Of a DNA stretch of 64,000 bases, positions 53,251 through 63,795 are shown piece by piece (the stretch's first letter is position 1; each line of letters opens with the position of its first letter). The stretch is from Streptomyces sp. RerS4 (lineage in GTDB: Bacteria > Actinomycetota > Actinomycetes > Streptomycetales > Streptomycetaceae), in NCBI RefSeq assembly GCF_023515955.1, contig NZ_CP097322.1, forward strand, positions 7,116,501-7,180,500, written 5' to 3'. The notes beneath the pieces are model-generated. The model saw only the letters and a program-made list of their open reading frames with translations. It ran no database searches and was not told the origin of the DNA. A program made the translations under genes and the position numbers.

Positions 53251-54432
53251 CTAGGTCCTTGAAGGGTCGGTCTTGACTGGCGGTTTGCCAAGGTAGGTGT
53301 CGATGAGGTGTTCGACGACGTCGTGGTGGCTATGGCGGCGGCGGTAGGCGGTTCGCTGGCGGTCGGCCCCATTGGCTTGTTCGGCATGTTGCCGGCGGGC
53401 CGTCCGGACGTGTGTGCGGTCGGTGGGGGACAAGGGGGGCAGGGCGGTGTTCCAGAGTTGCTCAAGATATCGGGTGGCCGGTTGGAGGCGGCCCGAGGGC
53501 AGATCGATGCTCTGGCCCCGCACGCCGTCGCGGGCGGCGCGCCAGTAAGCAGCCCGGAGCATCTCCGGCTGGGGCCGCGGCGCGGAGCGTCCATCGCGTA
53601 CGGAGCTCAGGCCCGCGGCGCTGAGGCCTTTTACCGCGGCGACCAAGAGGAGGGTGTCGTCGACGGTGGGGGCGGCGTCGGCGACACGGACTTCCAGGGT
53701 CGGCACGTGGTGGGAGGGGCGGATGTCCCAGTACACGCCACCGCGGTCCAGGAGGGTATGGCTGGTGATGAGCCGGCCGACGAGGTCTTCGTAGTGGGCG
53801 GCGGACTCGAAGTAGGGCGGGGGCCCGGCCACGGGCCAGCGTCCCCAGGCCAAGGTGCGCCAGCTGTCATAGCCGGTGTCCTGGCCGTCCCAGTAAGGAG
53901 AGTTGCCGCCCAGCGCGATCAGCGCCGGCAGCCAGGGCCGCAAATGGTTGCTGACCGCGAGCGCGGTCGCCAAGTCGGGGATCTCCACATGGATGTGGCA
54001 GGCGCATACGGTCTGTTCGTGGTCCAAGGCGCGGAAGGTGGCCAGGCTCTGCGCGTAGCGTGCCCCGGCCGTGACCGGCGGGGGAGTGTGCTGCCCCAAG
54101 ACAGGTGTTCCGCTGGAGATGACGCGCAGCCCCAGGCGTGCGGCGGCGCGTGCGACGGCGTGGCGGGTGTGGAGCAGATCCTCCCCGAGGGCCGTGAGGG
54201 TGGTGTGGGGATCGGTACGCACCTCGACCTGATAACGGGTCAGTTCGGTGGTGACCCGGGCGCCGAGCTCCGCGGCCGCTGCGGCGACGACCTTGTCCGC
54301 CCGGGTACTGAGCTGTCGGGAGACCGGGTCCACCACGAGGTACTCCTCCTCCACACCCACCCGCATCACGGGCGCGCCCCTGCGGGAGGAGGGGGCGCTG
54401 CCCGCCGGTGAAGGGGCGGGGCGGATGTCCAC
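53251..54432 (-). CDS. Glutamate-cysteine ligase type 2 (YbdK-like carboxylate-amine ligase)
   Basis: 393 aa. GCS2 family signatures: VGVEEEYLVVDPVSRQLSTR at the N-terminal core, TELTRYQVEVRTDPHTTLTA, HEQTVCACHIHVEIPD (metal/ATP region), LPALIALGGNSPYWDGQDTG and WDIRPSHHVPTLEVRVADAA. These enzymes activate a carboxylate (glutamate gamma-carboxyl in GCS) with ATP and join it to an amine. The real substrates are unknown; family members also act in ergothioneine and other small-molecule pathways. The GTG start at 54432 is taken because the ATG at 54366 lacks an RBS. It is divergent from a flavin halogenase gene with 75 bases between. Confidence 0.85.
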   Translation of the reverse strand: MDIRPAPSPAGSAPSSRRGAPVMRVGVEEEYLVVDPVSRQLSTRADKVVAAAAAELGARVTTELTRYQVEVRTDPHTTLTALGEDLLHTRHAVARAAARLGLRVISSGTPVLGQHTPPPVTAGARYAQSLATFRALDHEQTVCACHIHVEIPDLATALAVSNHLRPWLPALIALGGNSPYWDGQDTGYDSWRTLAWGRWPVAGPPPYFESAAHYEDLVGRLITSHTLLDRGGVYWDIRPSHHVPTLEVRVADAAPTVDDTLLLVAAVKGLSAAGLSSVRDGRSAPRPQPEMLRAAYWRAARDGVRGQSIDLPSGRLQPATRYLEQLWNTALPPLSPTDRTHVRTARRQHAEQANGADRQRTAYRRRHSHHDVVEHLIDTYLGKPPVKTDPSRT

Positions 54433-54507
54433 TTCTCGCTCTTCATGGCAATCAGTCTGTCACTTACGGTGATCCCGCCAGGAGAGTGTCGGCCACAAGG
54501 AGCGCAT

Positions 54508-55902
54508 GTGAGGCAGCGGACAGAGGTCCTCGTCATCGGCGGCGGCCCGGCCGGCTCGACCGCCGCCGGCCTACTGGCCCGACAAGGGATCGAGGTGACC
54601 CTCCTCGAACGCGACCACTTCCCCCGCTACCACGTCGGTGAATCACTCTTGCCGTCGCTCCTGCCCCTCCTGGACGTCCTGGGTGCGCGGGAGACGGTCG
54701 AGGCACACGGCTTCGTCCGCAAGACTGGCGCGTTATACGGTTGGGGCGGCCAGGAGTGGTCCCTGGGCTTCGACGAGCCCGGCCGGCCGGCCGCCTACAG
54801 CTTCCAGGTCATCCGCAGCGAGTTCGATCACCTCCTGCTGTCCCACGCCCGCCACCAGGGCGCCGACGTCCGCGAAGGCGTCACCGTCCGTCGCATCGAC
54901 TTCGAAGACGGCCGCCCCACCGCCGCCCTGTGGTCCGACGAGGGCGGCCGCCAGGGCCGCATCACCTTCGGCCACCTCATCGACGCCTCGGGTCGGGCCG
55001 GGGTCCTGGCCGCCCGCCGGCTGCGCGACCGGCGCTTCCACGACGTGTTCCGCAACGTGGCCGCCTGGGGGTACTGGCGCGACGCCCAACCCCTGCCCCG
55101 CGCCCCTGAAGGCGCCATCGGAGTGTTCTCCCTACCTCAGCACGGCTGGCTGTGGGCCATCCCCCTGCACGACGACACCCTCAGCGTGGGTCTGGTCACC
55201 GACAAAATCTCCTTCAACAAGGCCCGCCGCACCCACGGCTCCATCGAGGCCGTCTACCACCGGGCCCTGACCGAACAACCCCTGCTGAGTCCCGTCCTCG
55301 ATCAGGCCTACCTGTCAACGGGTCTGAAAGTCGAGAGCGACTACTCCTACGTCAGCCGCAACTTCTGCGGCCCCGGCTACTTCCTGACCGGCGACGCCGC
55401 CTGCTTCCTCGACCCCCTGCTGTCCACCGGCGTCCACCTCGCCATGTACAGCGCCACTCTCACCGCCGCATGTCTGGCGAGCATTCGGGCCGGCGACATC
55501 GACGAAGAACACGCTCGCCGCTTCTACCAAAACGCCTACCGCCACGCCTACGAACGGCTCCTCATCCTCGTCAGCGCCTTCTACCGCATTCACGACGGCC
55601 GTGACTCCTACTTCCGCACCGCCCAAACCCTCAGCCACCGCGACCAGCAGGAGCTACGTCTACACGAGTCCTTCCTCAACATCATCACCGGCACCGACGA
55701 CCTCCACGACAGCCGGCACAGTCTTCTCGACCACCTCCACACCGCTCTCACCCGGCCCCGCCCCGGACACAGCGACCACGGTTTGGCCGGCCACGGCACC
55801 AGCGACATGCTGCCCCTGCCCACCCGCCCCGACCGTCCCACCGCCGGCCTCTACCTCGACCTCAACCCCCACCCCCGCCTACGCCACACAGCTCGGCCGT
55901 AG
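54508..55902 (+). CDS. Flavin-dependent halogenase
   Basis: 464 aa. The FAD motif GGGPAG lies at 11-16 in EVLVIGGGPAGSTAAGLLAR. The conserved Lys is at 72 in GFVRKTGALYGWG, the halogenase WxWxIP motif at 214-219 in QHGWLWAIPL, and the GDAACFLDPLLSTGVHLA region at ~295-312 is typical of phenolic/pyrrole-type halogenases. With FADH2 from a partner reductase (none seen nearby) it should chlorinate or brominate an electron-rich substrate, possibly carrier-bound. The GTG start is decided by AAGGAG at 5-base spacing; an in-frame ATG at 54445 would overlap the promoter region. It is divergent from a carboxylate-amine ligase gene. Confidence 0.87.
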   Translation: MRQRTEVLVIGGGPAGSTAAGLLARQGIEVTLLERDHFPRYHVGESLLPSLLPLLDVLGARETVEAHGFVRKTGALYGWGGQEWSLGFDEPGRPAAYSFQVIRSEFDHLLLSHARHQGADVREGVTVRRIDFEDGRPTAALWSDEGGRQGRITFGHLIDASGRAGVLAARRLRDRRFHDVFRNVAAWGYWRDAQPLPRAPEGAIGVFSLPQHGWLWAIPLHDDTLSVGLVTDKISFNKARRTHGSIEAVYHRALTEQPLLSPVLDQAYLSTGLKVESDYSYVSRNFCGPGYFLTGDAACFLDPLLSTGVHLAMYSATLTAACLASIRAGDIDEEHARRFYQNAYRHAYERLLILVSAFYRIHDGRDSYFRTAQTLSHRDQQELRLHESFLNIITGTDDLHDSRHSLLDHLHTALTRPRPGHSDHGLAGHGTSDMLPLPTRPDRPTAGLYLDLNPHPRLRHTARP

Positions 55903-55984
55903 GAACACATGAGGACGAAGAAACGGCCTTCGGCAACCCCTCGGAGCAGAGCACTTATCAGACGGGATGTACTCCGGCTCCTCG

Positions 55985-56380
55985 CTCAAGGGCCGTGCGC
56001 GGCGCGCGACGGGAAGCGGCGACACAGCCGGAAGATCCTCGACTGGACGCGCTGGTGGAACACGAGCACCGCCCCACCGGCCTGAACGGCCGGACTCCCG
56101 CCGAGGCCTGGTCGGCCGATCCCACGCCGCTCTCGGACGTCCCCGAGCCGGCTTGGTGGGGGCTGATGCTGGAGGACGACGGCCGGGTACGGAAGCTGAC
56201 CAGCAACGGGCTGCGCGTGCGCGGTCGTGACTACGGCGGAGCGTGGATGGCGGGTCAGGCCGGCCGTAGTGTCCGATCCGGCACGTGCCCCACCACGATC
56301 ACGAGATCGAGGTCTGCGACCTGGGCGGCCGCCACCCGGGCACGGTTGGAGTGTCGGCGATGCGATAGCCCACTCCGGGC
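55985..56380 (+). pseudogene. Mu-type transposase/integrase C-terminal relic
   Basis: Plus strand: LDALVEHEHRPTGLNGRTPA, EAWSADPTPLSDVPEPAWWG, LMLEDDGRVRKLTSNGLRVR, GRDYGGAWMAGQAGRSVR. After a one-base shift near 56280 follow HVPHHDHEIEVCDLGGRHPG and a stop. This is the beta-barrel C-terminal part of a Mu transposase/TniA-like DDE integrase. The catalytic core is missing. Its end overlaps, antisense, the 3' end of the response regulator gene. Confidence 0.75.
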
Positions 56381-57009
56381 GTCGTCGTGATGACCGGTGG
56401 GCTGCCCAGTTTGCGGCGCAATCGGCTGATGGTGACGGTCACCGTGTTGGTGAAGGGGTCGGCGTTCTCGTCCCACACCTGTTCCAGGAGGTCTTCGGCG
56501 CTCAGGAAGCCTGGAGTGGCGCGCAGTAGCGCCTCCAAGACGGCGAACTCCTTGACGGACAGCTCCAGCGGACGGCCGTCACGCAAGGCCGTCCGGCGTA
56601 CCGGGTCGAGTTCGAGGCCGGCGGCACGCAGTGCGCGGGCCCGGGCTGCCGGCCTGCGGCGGGCCAGGGACCGGATGCGCAGGATCAGCTCCGGGAAGTG
56701 GAAGGGCTTGGCGAGGTAGTCGTCGGCGCCGAGGGTGAGACCGCTGACCCGGTCGCCGGGCGCCCCGGCCGCGGTCAGCATCAACACCATCGCGCGGTCG
56801 TCCCGCTCGGTGATCATCTGGCAGAGCGTGTCGCCGTGAATGCCGGGCAGGTCGCGGTCGAGGACCACCACGTCGTACGCGTTCAGATCGAGCTTGGCGG
56901 CGGCGGCAAGACCGTCGTGCGCGAGGTCGACGGCCATTCCCTGATCCCGCAGTCCCTCGGCGACGACCTCGGCCAGCGACCGCGCGTCCTCCACGACCAG
57001 AACCCTCAC
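56299..57009 (-). CDS. OmpR-family response regulator with altered C-terminal tail
   Basis: 236 aa. The receiver domain (VRVLVVEDARSLAEVVAEGL) has phospho-acceptor Asp51 in VVVLDRDLPG and Lys101 in YLAKPFHFPE. The winged-helix domain ~125-220 has VRRTALRDGRPLELSVKEFA, LEQVWDENADPFTNTVTVTI and SRLRRKLGSPPVITTTPGVG. After YRIADT the last ~15 residues (TVPGWRPPRSQTSIS) are antisense to the Mu-transposase relic, so the natural end was replaced but the domain is complete. GTG start with GAAGGG. The sensor kinase gene follows downstream on the divergent side and is broken. Confidence 0.9.
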   Translation of the reverse strand: MRVLVVEDARSLAEVVAEGLRDQGMAVDLAHDGLAAAAKLDLNAYDVVVLDRDLPGIHGDTLCQMITERDDRAMVLMLTAAGAPGDRVSGLTLGADDYLAKPFHFPELILRIRSLARRRPAARARALRAAGLELDPVRRTALRDGRPLELSVKEFAVLEALLRATPGFLSAEDLLEQVWDENADPFTNTVTVTISRLRRKLGSPPVITTTPGVGYRIADTPTVPGWRPPRSQTSIS

Positions 57010-57013
57010 CGCG

Positions 57014-58180
57014 TCACCCTTCCGCACCGGCTGCCGACGGCAGCGTCGCCGCAACGCGCAGACCACCCTCCGACCGGGCCAGAAGGGCGAGGCGGCCGCT
57101 GTGCGCCGCGATGATCGCCGCGACGATCGACAACCCCAGGCCGGAACTCCCCTCCGGCCCCGTCCGGTCGGCGCCGAGCCGCTCGAACGGCTGCGTCAGC
57201 CGGTCCACCTGGCCCTGGTCGAGGACGCGCCCGCCGGTCTCGACGACCAGGCGCGCCTCCGTGGCCGTGTGCTCGGTGGAGATCCGGATCCAGCCGCTCT
57301 CCTGGTTGTGCACGATCGCGTTGTCGACCATGTTCTCCACCATCCGGGACAGCAGCGCCTCATTACCGCGCGTCCAGACGTTCGCCCGCACCTCGTCGTT
57401 GACGGTCAGCGCCTTCGCGGCGATGTCGGCGGCCCGGGCGGTCAGCGCCTCCCGCGCCAGTTCGCCGAGCGACACGGGGGTCCGGTCGGCCAGGGTGCCG
57501 TGCTGCGCCCGTGCAAGGATGAGGAAGCCGTCCAGCAGGTGATCCACCCGGTCGAGCTCGGCCCGCAGCCGGCCGGCGAGTGCGACGGTCTGTGCCGTCG
57601 GCTCCGGTTTGACGACGACGACGTCCAGCGACGCCCGCATCGTCGCCAGCGGCGTACGCAGTTCGTGCGAGGCGTTGCCGACGAACCGGCGCTGTGCGAC
57701 GAACGAGGCTTCGAGGCGTTCCAGAAGACCGTCGACCGTGTCGGCGAGTTCCTTGACCTCGTCGACAGGTCCGGCCACGGCGAGCCGCTGATGCAGGTTC
57801 TCGGCGGAGATCCGCCGTGTCGCCGCGGTGATCAGCCGCAGCGGGCGCAGGACCCGGCCGGCGAGGATCCGGCCGAGCAGGAGCGAGAAGCCCACCATCA
57901 CCACCAGCGCGATCAGCGAGCCCGCCAGCAACCGGTGGTCCTGCTGCGCGTGCACGTCCGAGAGTTACCTCTCCAGATCCCGGATCTGCTGCTCGGCGGA
58001 GGCGAGGCCGGATCCGCCCGTCGGGACCGGTTCCGGAATCTGTTCGGGGGCGAGCGTGGTCACCCGGGTCCCGGACATCAGGTAGGTCAGGGCGAGCAGC
58101 ACGATCCCGGACCCGAGGAACCCCCCGGCGTACAAGATCGTGAATCGTCGGCGGACGGTCCCGCCCCGCAGCTTGCCCAT
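57014..58180 (-). pseudogene. Sensor histidine kinase with in-frame TAA at codon 72
   Basis: ATG 58180: KLRGGTVRRRFTILYAGGFL, first helix, short outer domain with PEQIPEPVPTGGSG, ending QQIRDLER then TAA (57965-57967). The same frame continues LSDVHAQQDHRLLAGSLIAL (second helix), HAMP, HisKA with His172 in FVGNASHELRTPLATMRASL, HATPase N box MVENMVDNAIVHNQ and G box GSSGLGLSIVAAI. One nonsense codon is the only lesion. A separate product could start at GTG 57955 but would lack the sensor part. The 3' end lies 4 bases before the response regulator start, so they were an operon. Confidence 0.85.
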
Positions 58181-58291
58181 GGTCCACCATCCTTTCGTGT
58201 CCGGCCGGACTCAGCATGCCTGGCCATACCTAACAGCGATGTGACAGTTGCGGTTCGGACCACGTCATGGCCGGATCCGTAGACCAGAACC

Positions 58292-59824
58292 ATGTTTCCG
58301 ACCAACGAACAACTCCGGCGGGAGTGGGCCGAGTTCCGGCGTGCGAGCAGGCTGATCGCGATGGCGGTCGCGGCCCTGGCCGTCGTCGCCCTGGGTTTGC
58401 TCTACGCGTTCGGCAACCATGCCTCGTGCGGCGGCCCCTGCCCGGCCGAACCGACCGGGCCGGACGGCTCCCTGGTAAACGACCAGTTCTCTTTCCTGCA
58501 CCGCGACATGGGCGCCGACGGCAGCATCACGGTCCGGATGACGTCCATGACGGGCACGATCACCTACCCGCCACCGAACCACGATCAGATCCTCCCGGGA
58601 CTGGTGCCGTGGGCGAAGGCCGGGATCATCATCAAGGACGGTGTCCGCCCGGGATCCTCCTACGCGGCGCTGATGGTCACCGGCGGCCACGGCGTGCGGA
58701 TGCAGTACGACTACCGTCACGACATCGCCGGCAGCGGCAGGGGGGTCACGAGCGAGGCGCCGCGCTGGCTGCGGCTGACCCGGTCAGGCGACACCGTCAC
58801 CGGCCACGAGTCCGCCGACGGCACGAAGTGGACGAAGGTCGGCGCCGTGCGGCTGCCCGGACTTCCCGAGACGGTACAGGTCGGCCTGTTCGCCACGTCC
58901 CCCGGGGACCTGACGCTGCGGCGGACCGGCCTGGGCGGCGCCACGGAACAGGTGCGCTGGACGCAGGCCGGCGGCACCTTTGACAACATCGCCCTCCAGG
59001 GCACGGCCGCTGTCGGGGGCTGGAGCGATGACGCCGTCGGCGAGCGGAACCGGACGGACTGGGAGAAGTACCACCTGGCGTCCGGGGCGGTGGAGAAGAA
59101 CGGCACGATCACCGTCACCGGCACCGGCGACATCGGCCCGGCGGGCGCCGAGGACGGCGCCCGCCCGGTGGAGCGCACCCTGGGCGGCCTGGCCCTGGCG
59201 TTGCTCGTCGTGCTCGTGGTCGCGGTGCGGTTCGCCACCACGGGGCACCGAGCCGGGCCTGCGGGCGGCGCGCCGGTCACCCGCCCCCGACTCGCGGCCA
59301 AGGCGATCGTCGTCGCAGCCGTCACGTTCGTGACCGCTCTCCTCGCCGTGGGCATGGTGATCCCGGTCGGCGTGACGATCCTGAAGAACAACGGGATTCC
59401 CGTCATCGGGGTGTCCGCGCTCACCGGAACGCGGGTCGTCGTCGGCACGGCCACTGTCCTCGCCCTCGCCGCCGTGCTCGCCCTCGCGCTCGGTTCCCTG
59501 CTGCGGCGTGCCTGGCTCGCGATCCTCGTCGCCGCCCTGGCGATCGCGGTCCCGTACGTCGTGACCATCGTCCCGCTGCCGGCCGACGGCCTGTCACAGT
59601 GGCTGCTGCGGGTCACTCCGGCCGCCGGCTTCGCCGTCCAGCAGACCCTCGTCGAATATCCGCAGGTCGTCGCACACTACGCCCCCTCCGCCGGATACTT
59701 CCCGCTTCCGTGGTGGGCAGGGATCGCAGTGCTGTGTGCGTACGCGACGACGCTCCTGGGGCTTGCTCTGAACCGCCTGCCGCAAAGCGGCGAACGGGCC
59801 GGGCGACCAGTGGACTGGAGGTAA
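58292..59824 (+). CDS. ABC-2-type membrane protein with large extracytoplasmic domain
   Basis: 510 aa. The N-terminal helix LIAMAVAALAVVALGLLYAF is followed by a ~200-residue outer beta-sandwich domain, concanavalin/DUF1349-like (QFSFLHRDMGADGSITVRMT, VPWAKAGIIIKDGVRPGSSY, TVTGHESADGTKWTKVGAVR). Then come about six helices (LGGLALALLVVLVVAVRFAT, AKAIVVAAVTFVTALLAVGM, VGTATVLALAAVLALALGSL, and three more). The layout fits the permease subunit of ABC exporters that protect against antibiotics or export peptides. No ATPase gene is adjacent. It is divergent from the broken sensor kinase gene and probably was its target. A strong hairpin follows directly. Confidence 0.8.
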   Translation: MFPTNEQLRREWAEFRRASRLIAMAVAALAVVALGLLYAFGNHASCGGPCPAEPTGPDGSLVNDQFSFLHRDMGADGSITVRMTSMTGTITYPPPNHDQILPGLVPWAKAGIIIKDGVRPGSSYAALMVTGGHGVRMQYDYRHDIAGSGRGVTSEAPRWLRLTRSGDTVTGHESADGTKWTKVGAVRLPGLPETVQVGLFATSPGDLTLRRTGLGGATEQVRWTQAGGTFDNIALQGTAAVGGWSDDAVGERNRTDWEKYHLASGAVEKNGTITVTGTGDIGPAGAEDGARPVERTLGGLALALLVVLVVAVRFATTGHRAGPAGGAPVTRPRLAAKAIVVAAVTFVTALLAVGMVIPVGVTILKNNGIPVIGVSALTGTRVVVGTATVLALAAVLALALGSLLRRAWLAILVAALAIAVPYVVTIVPLPADGLSQWLLRVTPAAGFAVQQTLVEYPQVVAHYAPSAGYFPLPWWAGIAVLCAYATTLLGLALNRLPQSGERAGRPVDWR

Positions 59825-59828
59825 CCTC

Positions 59829-59864
59829 TGACGGCGCGGGAGCCCGTGAGCTCCCGCGCCGTCA
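59829..59864 (+). terminator. Strong intrinsic hairpin terminator
   Basis: TGACGGCGCGGGAGC and GCTCCCGCGCCGTCA are exact reverse complements (15 bp) around a six-base loop, starting 5 bases after the stop codon of the membrane protein gene. There is no U-tract, as is common in Streptomyces. Confidence 0.8.
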
Positions 59865-60339
59865 CCGCGTGCCGCCCGAATGCGGCTACGTCGCACTTCA
59901 CCCGGGCGGAGGGAACTGGCGATCTCAGTGATGAGGGTGCGACCGATCCCGTGACGGCGGTGGGCGACCGCGACGGCCATCGTCAGGCAGGGCTGGTACC
60001 AGCCTGCGAGTGTTGCGGCGGGGTGTGGGGGTCGGGCACGAGCCAGCCGGCGAGGTCGAGTGGCCGGCGCTGCGCCCTGCGCCTGCCGGCCCGTCTGTCG
60101 CCGGCGCCGATCGGGGGCCGGCGACAGACGGGCCGGTAAGAGCCGCATCACCAACCGCAAACGAGCAGACAGGGCTTCGTGACGGCGGCCTTCTTCGGCC
60201 GGCGGGGCGCGGACTCGGACTTGTCGAGGTGTCCGTGCACCGCTGACCGCGGTACGCCGCACAGGTCGGCGAGCAGTTGGACCGCCCTCACGACCCCCGT
60301 CGCGCCTCGCGGCAGGTCTTCGCACACCGATTACGCCTT
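59865..60339. other. Stretch with gene fragments
   Basis: On the minus strand near 60010-59880 a GNAT-like piece reads WYQPCLTMAVAVAHRRHGIG and then RTLITEIASSL (acetyl-CoA loop RRHGIG). Near 60290-60170 another reads VVRAVQLLADLCGVPRSAVH and GHLDKSES, an HTH-like tail of a recombinase or transposon protein. Neither has a start. I see no intact gene. Confidence 0.4.
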
Positions 60340-61005
60340 CTACGGGGCGCTGAAACCGGCCGCCCCGAACACTCCCGCACGCCCTGCCGCCACCGCTCCC
60401 GCCGCCGCCCGGCGGGGCAGGGCCGGATCCGGGGCGGACCGCAGGAGCAGCAGCTCGTGGTAGAGCGGGGCGGTCGCGGCGACCAGCAGCGCACGGGCGT
60501 CGACCGGACCCGGCAGCTCACCCCGCGCCGCGGCACGGACGGTGACCACCGCGCAGCGCGCGTAGCGGCCCTCCCAGAAGCGGGACAGGGCGCCGGCCGC
60601 CTCGGCCGAGCGGAATCCCGCGGCGATCAGGGCCGTGGTCACGTTCGGGCCGCCGCCGGCGAGGGCCTCGTACACCTCCTGGTTGAGGGCGGTCAGGTCC
60701 CCCTCCAGTGACCCCGTGTCGGGCGGGCTCCAAGTGTCGTCGGACGCCGCGCCGAGGACGTCCGCCAGCAGGCCTCCGACGTCACGCCACCGCCGGTAGA
60801 CCGTGGTGCGGTGCACCCCGGCGCGTTCGGCGACGGCGTCGACGGTGAGCCCGTCGTACCCGCCCTCGACCAGCAGTTCCCCCACGGCCTCCAGGACCTG
60901 CGCGCGGACCCGGGCGCTGCGGCCGCCCGGACGGGGCCGGGGGGTGTCCTGTTCGGAGTGGTTCGAGTGGCCGGATTCTTCGCTTGCTCGTGCGCTGGCA
61001 TCCAT
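60340..61005 (-). CDS. TetR family repressor of the resistance cassette
   Basis: 221 aa. The HTH reads RVRAQVLEAVGELLVEGGYD, GLTVDAVAERAGVHRTTVYR and RWRDVGGLLADVLGAA. The C-terminal ligand-binding half is helical (EGDLTALNQEVYEALAGGGP, ALSRFWEGRYARCAVVTVRA), of the TetR_C_16-like type, with an Ala/Arg-rich tail. The ATG at 61005 faces the ABC-F gene across ~117 bases that also contain the leader ORF. It is expected to repress the cassette and possibly itself. No perfect inverted repeat was found by eye in the gap. Confidence 0.88.
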   Translation of the reverse strand: MDASARASEESGHSNHSEQDTPRPRPGGRSARVRAQVLEAVGELLVEGGYDGLTVDAVAERAGVHRTTVYRRWRDVGGLLADVLGAASDDTWSPPDTGSLEGDLTALNQEVYEALAGGGPNVTTALIAAGFRSAEAAGALSRFWEGRYARCAVVTVRAAARGELPGPVDARALLVAATAPLYHELLLLRSAPDPALPRRAAAGAVAAGRAGVFGAAGFSAP

Positions 61006-61049
61006 GCAACGATCTTAACGCAACAGTCGTCGCGATAAGGAGTCCTCCG

Positions 61050-61122
61050 ATGGTTTCCCTGGCTCTCTCCCGCTCCCCTTCACCTGACCTCCAGCCCGCC
61101 CCCGAACCCCTGGAGCCGCTGC

Positions 61123-61148
<26 letters not shown>
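61050..61148 (+). CDS. Candidate leader peptide (uORF) of the ABC-F gene
   Basis: 32-codon ORF, MVSLALSRSPSPDLQPAPEP then LEPLHDRTAHRA, ending at TGA 61148. AAGGAG (61037-61042) stands 7 bases before its ATG, a better ribosome-binding site than that of the ABC-F gene itself. It overlaps the ABC-F start (61123) by 26 bases in another frame. The many Pro codons (SPSP, QPAPEPLEPL) could slow ribosomes. ARE ABC-F genes are known to be controlled by leader-peptide attenuation in several bacteria; assignment here is inference. Confidence 0.5.
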
Positions 61149-62787
<1,639 letters not shown>

Positions 62788-62830
62788 CGCCACGCCTCCC
62801 ACCACACCCCCGTTCCACGAAGGAGTCCGC

Positions 62831-63739
62831 TTGACGAACACCACCTCCGCGCGCCTGCTCCACACGTACACCGTCACCACCCCCGGGTCGGGCCCGTACG
62901 GCCTGACCGCCGGGCCCGACGGCAACCTCTGGTGCACCCTCGTGCACGGCGGACGCGTCGCTCGGCTCTCCCCGGACGGGCAGCTCGACGAGTTCGCACT
63001 CGATTCGCCCGACTGCGGCCCGTCCCTGATCGCTCCCGGCCCCGACGGCGCGCTCTGGTTCACTCGGAACCGGGACCACCGGATCGGCCGCGTCACCCCC
63101 GACGGGCAGTCGCGCTCGTACGCCCTGCCCGGCGCCGGATCCGGACCGTACGGGCTCACCGCCGGACCGGACGGCGCGCTCTGGTTCACCGAGCTGCACA
63201 CGGACCGCGTCGGCCGGATCACCCCGGAAGGGGAGGTCACCGAGTACCCGCTGCCGTGCGAGGGCGCCTTCCCGTCCTTCATCACGGCCGCGCCCGACGG
63301 CGACCTGTGGTGCACGCTCAACCAGGCGGACGCCCTCGCACGGATCACCGTGGCAGGCGACGTCCGGCTGTACCCGCTGCCCACGCCCGGCACGGCCCCC
63401 GTGGGGCTCGCGGCGTCGCCGGACGGTTCCCTGTGGTTCGCCGGGATCGGCGCGGGCCTGATCGGGAGGATGACGCCGGACGGTCGGGTCACCGAGTACG
63501 CGCCGGCGGACGCGCAGAGCCGGCCCCACGCGGTGGCGGTGGCCCCGGACGGTTCCTGCTGGTTCACCGAGTGGGCCGCCGGACGGATCGGGAGGGTCTC
63601 CCCGGACGGGCGGATCACCGAGGTCCCCCTCCCGGACCCCGGCTGCGAACCGCACGGGCTGGCTTTCGGCCCGGACGGCACGCTGTACGTCGCGCTGGAG
63701 AGCGGCGCGGTCACCCGGTGGGACGTGAGCGGGGACTGA
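62831..63739 (+). CDS. vgb: Virginiamycin B lyase (streptogramin B lyase)
   Basis: 302 aa, the length of known Vgb enzymes. It is a seven-bladed beta-propeller built from repeats such as GPYGLTAGPDGALWFTELHT and RVGRITPEGEVTEYPLP. The residues that line the Vgb active site are present: His233 in RPHAV, Glu273 and His275 in CEPHG, and Glu290 in ALESG, matching His228, Glu268, His270 and Glu284 of the staphylococcal enzyme as I remember it. It should linearise type B streptogramins by Mg-dependent elimination at the ester bond. The start is TTG with AAGGAG at 5-base spacing. Likely co-transcribed with the ABC-F gene. Confidence 0.9.
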   Translation: MTNTTSARLLHTYTVTTPGSGPYGLTAGPDGNLWCTLVHGGRVARLSPDGQLDEFALDSPDCGPSLIAPGPDGALWFTRNRDHRIGRVTPDGQSRSYALPGAGSGPYGLTAGPDGALWFTELHTDRVGRITPEGEVTEYPLPCEGAFPSFITAAPDGDLWCTLNQADALARITVAGDVRLYPLPTPGTAPVGLAASPDGSLWFAGIGAGLIGRMTPDGRVTEYAPADAQSRPHAVAVAPDGSCWFTEWAAGRIGRVSPDGRITEVPLPDPGCEPHGLAFGPDGTLYVALESGAVTRWDVSGD

Positions 63740-63795
63740 CCGGGGCGTGTGGCGGAGGTGGTCTAAAGGGTGTTGCAGAAGGTCTGTCTCCTTTC

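Noticed and set aside
59829-59864. Hairpin as a transposon end or attachment site
   Set aside because: Its position 5 bases after a stop codon and the lack of a second copy in the window make a terminator the simpler reading.
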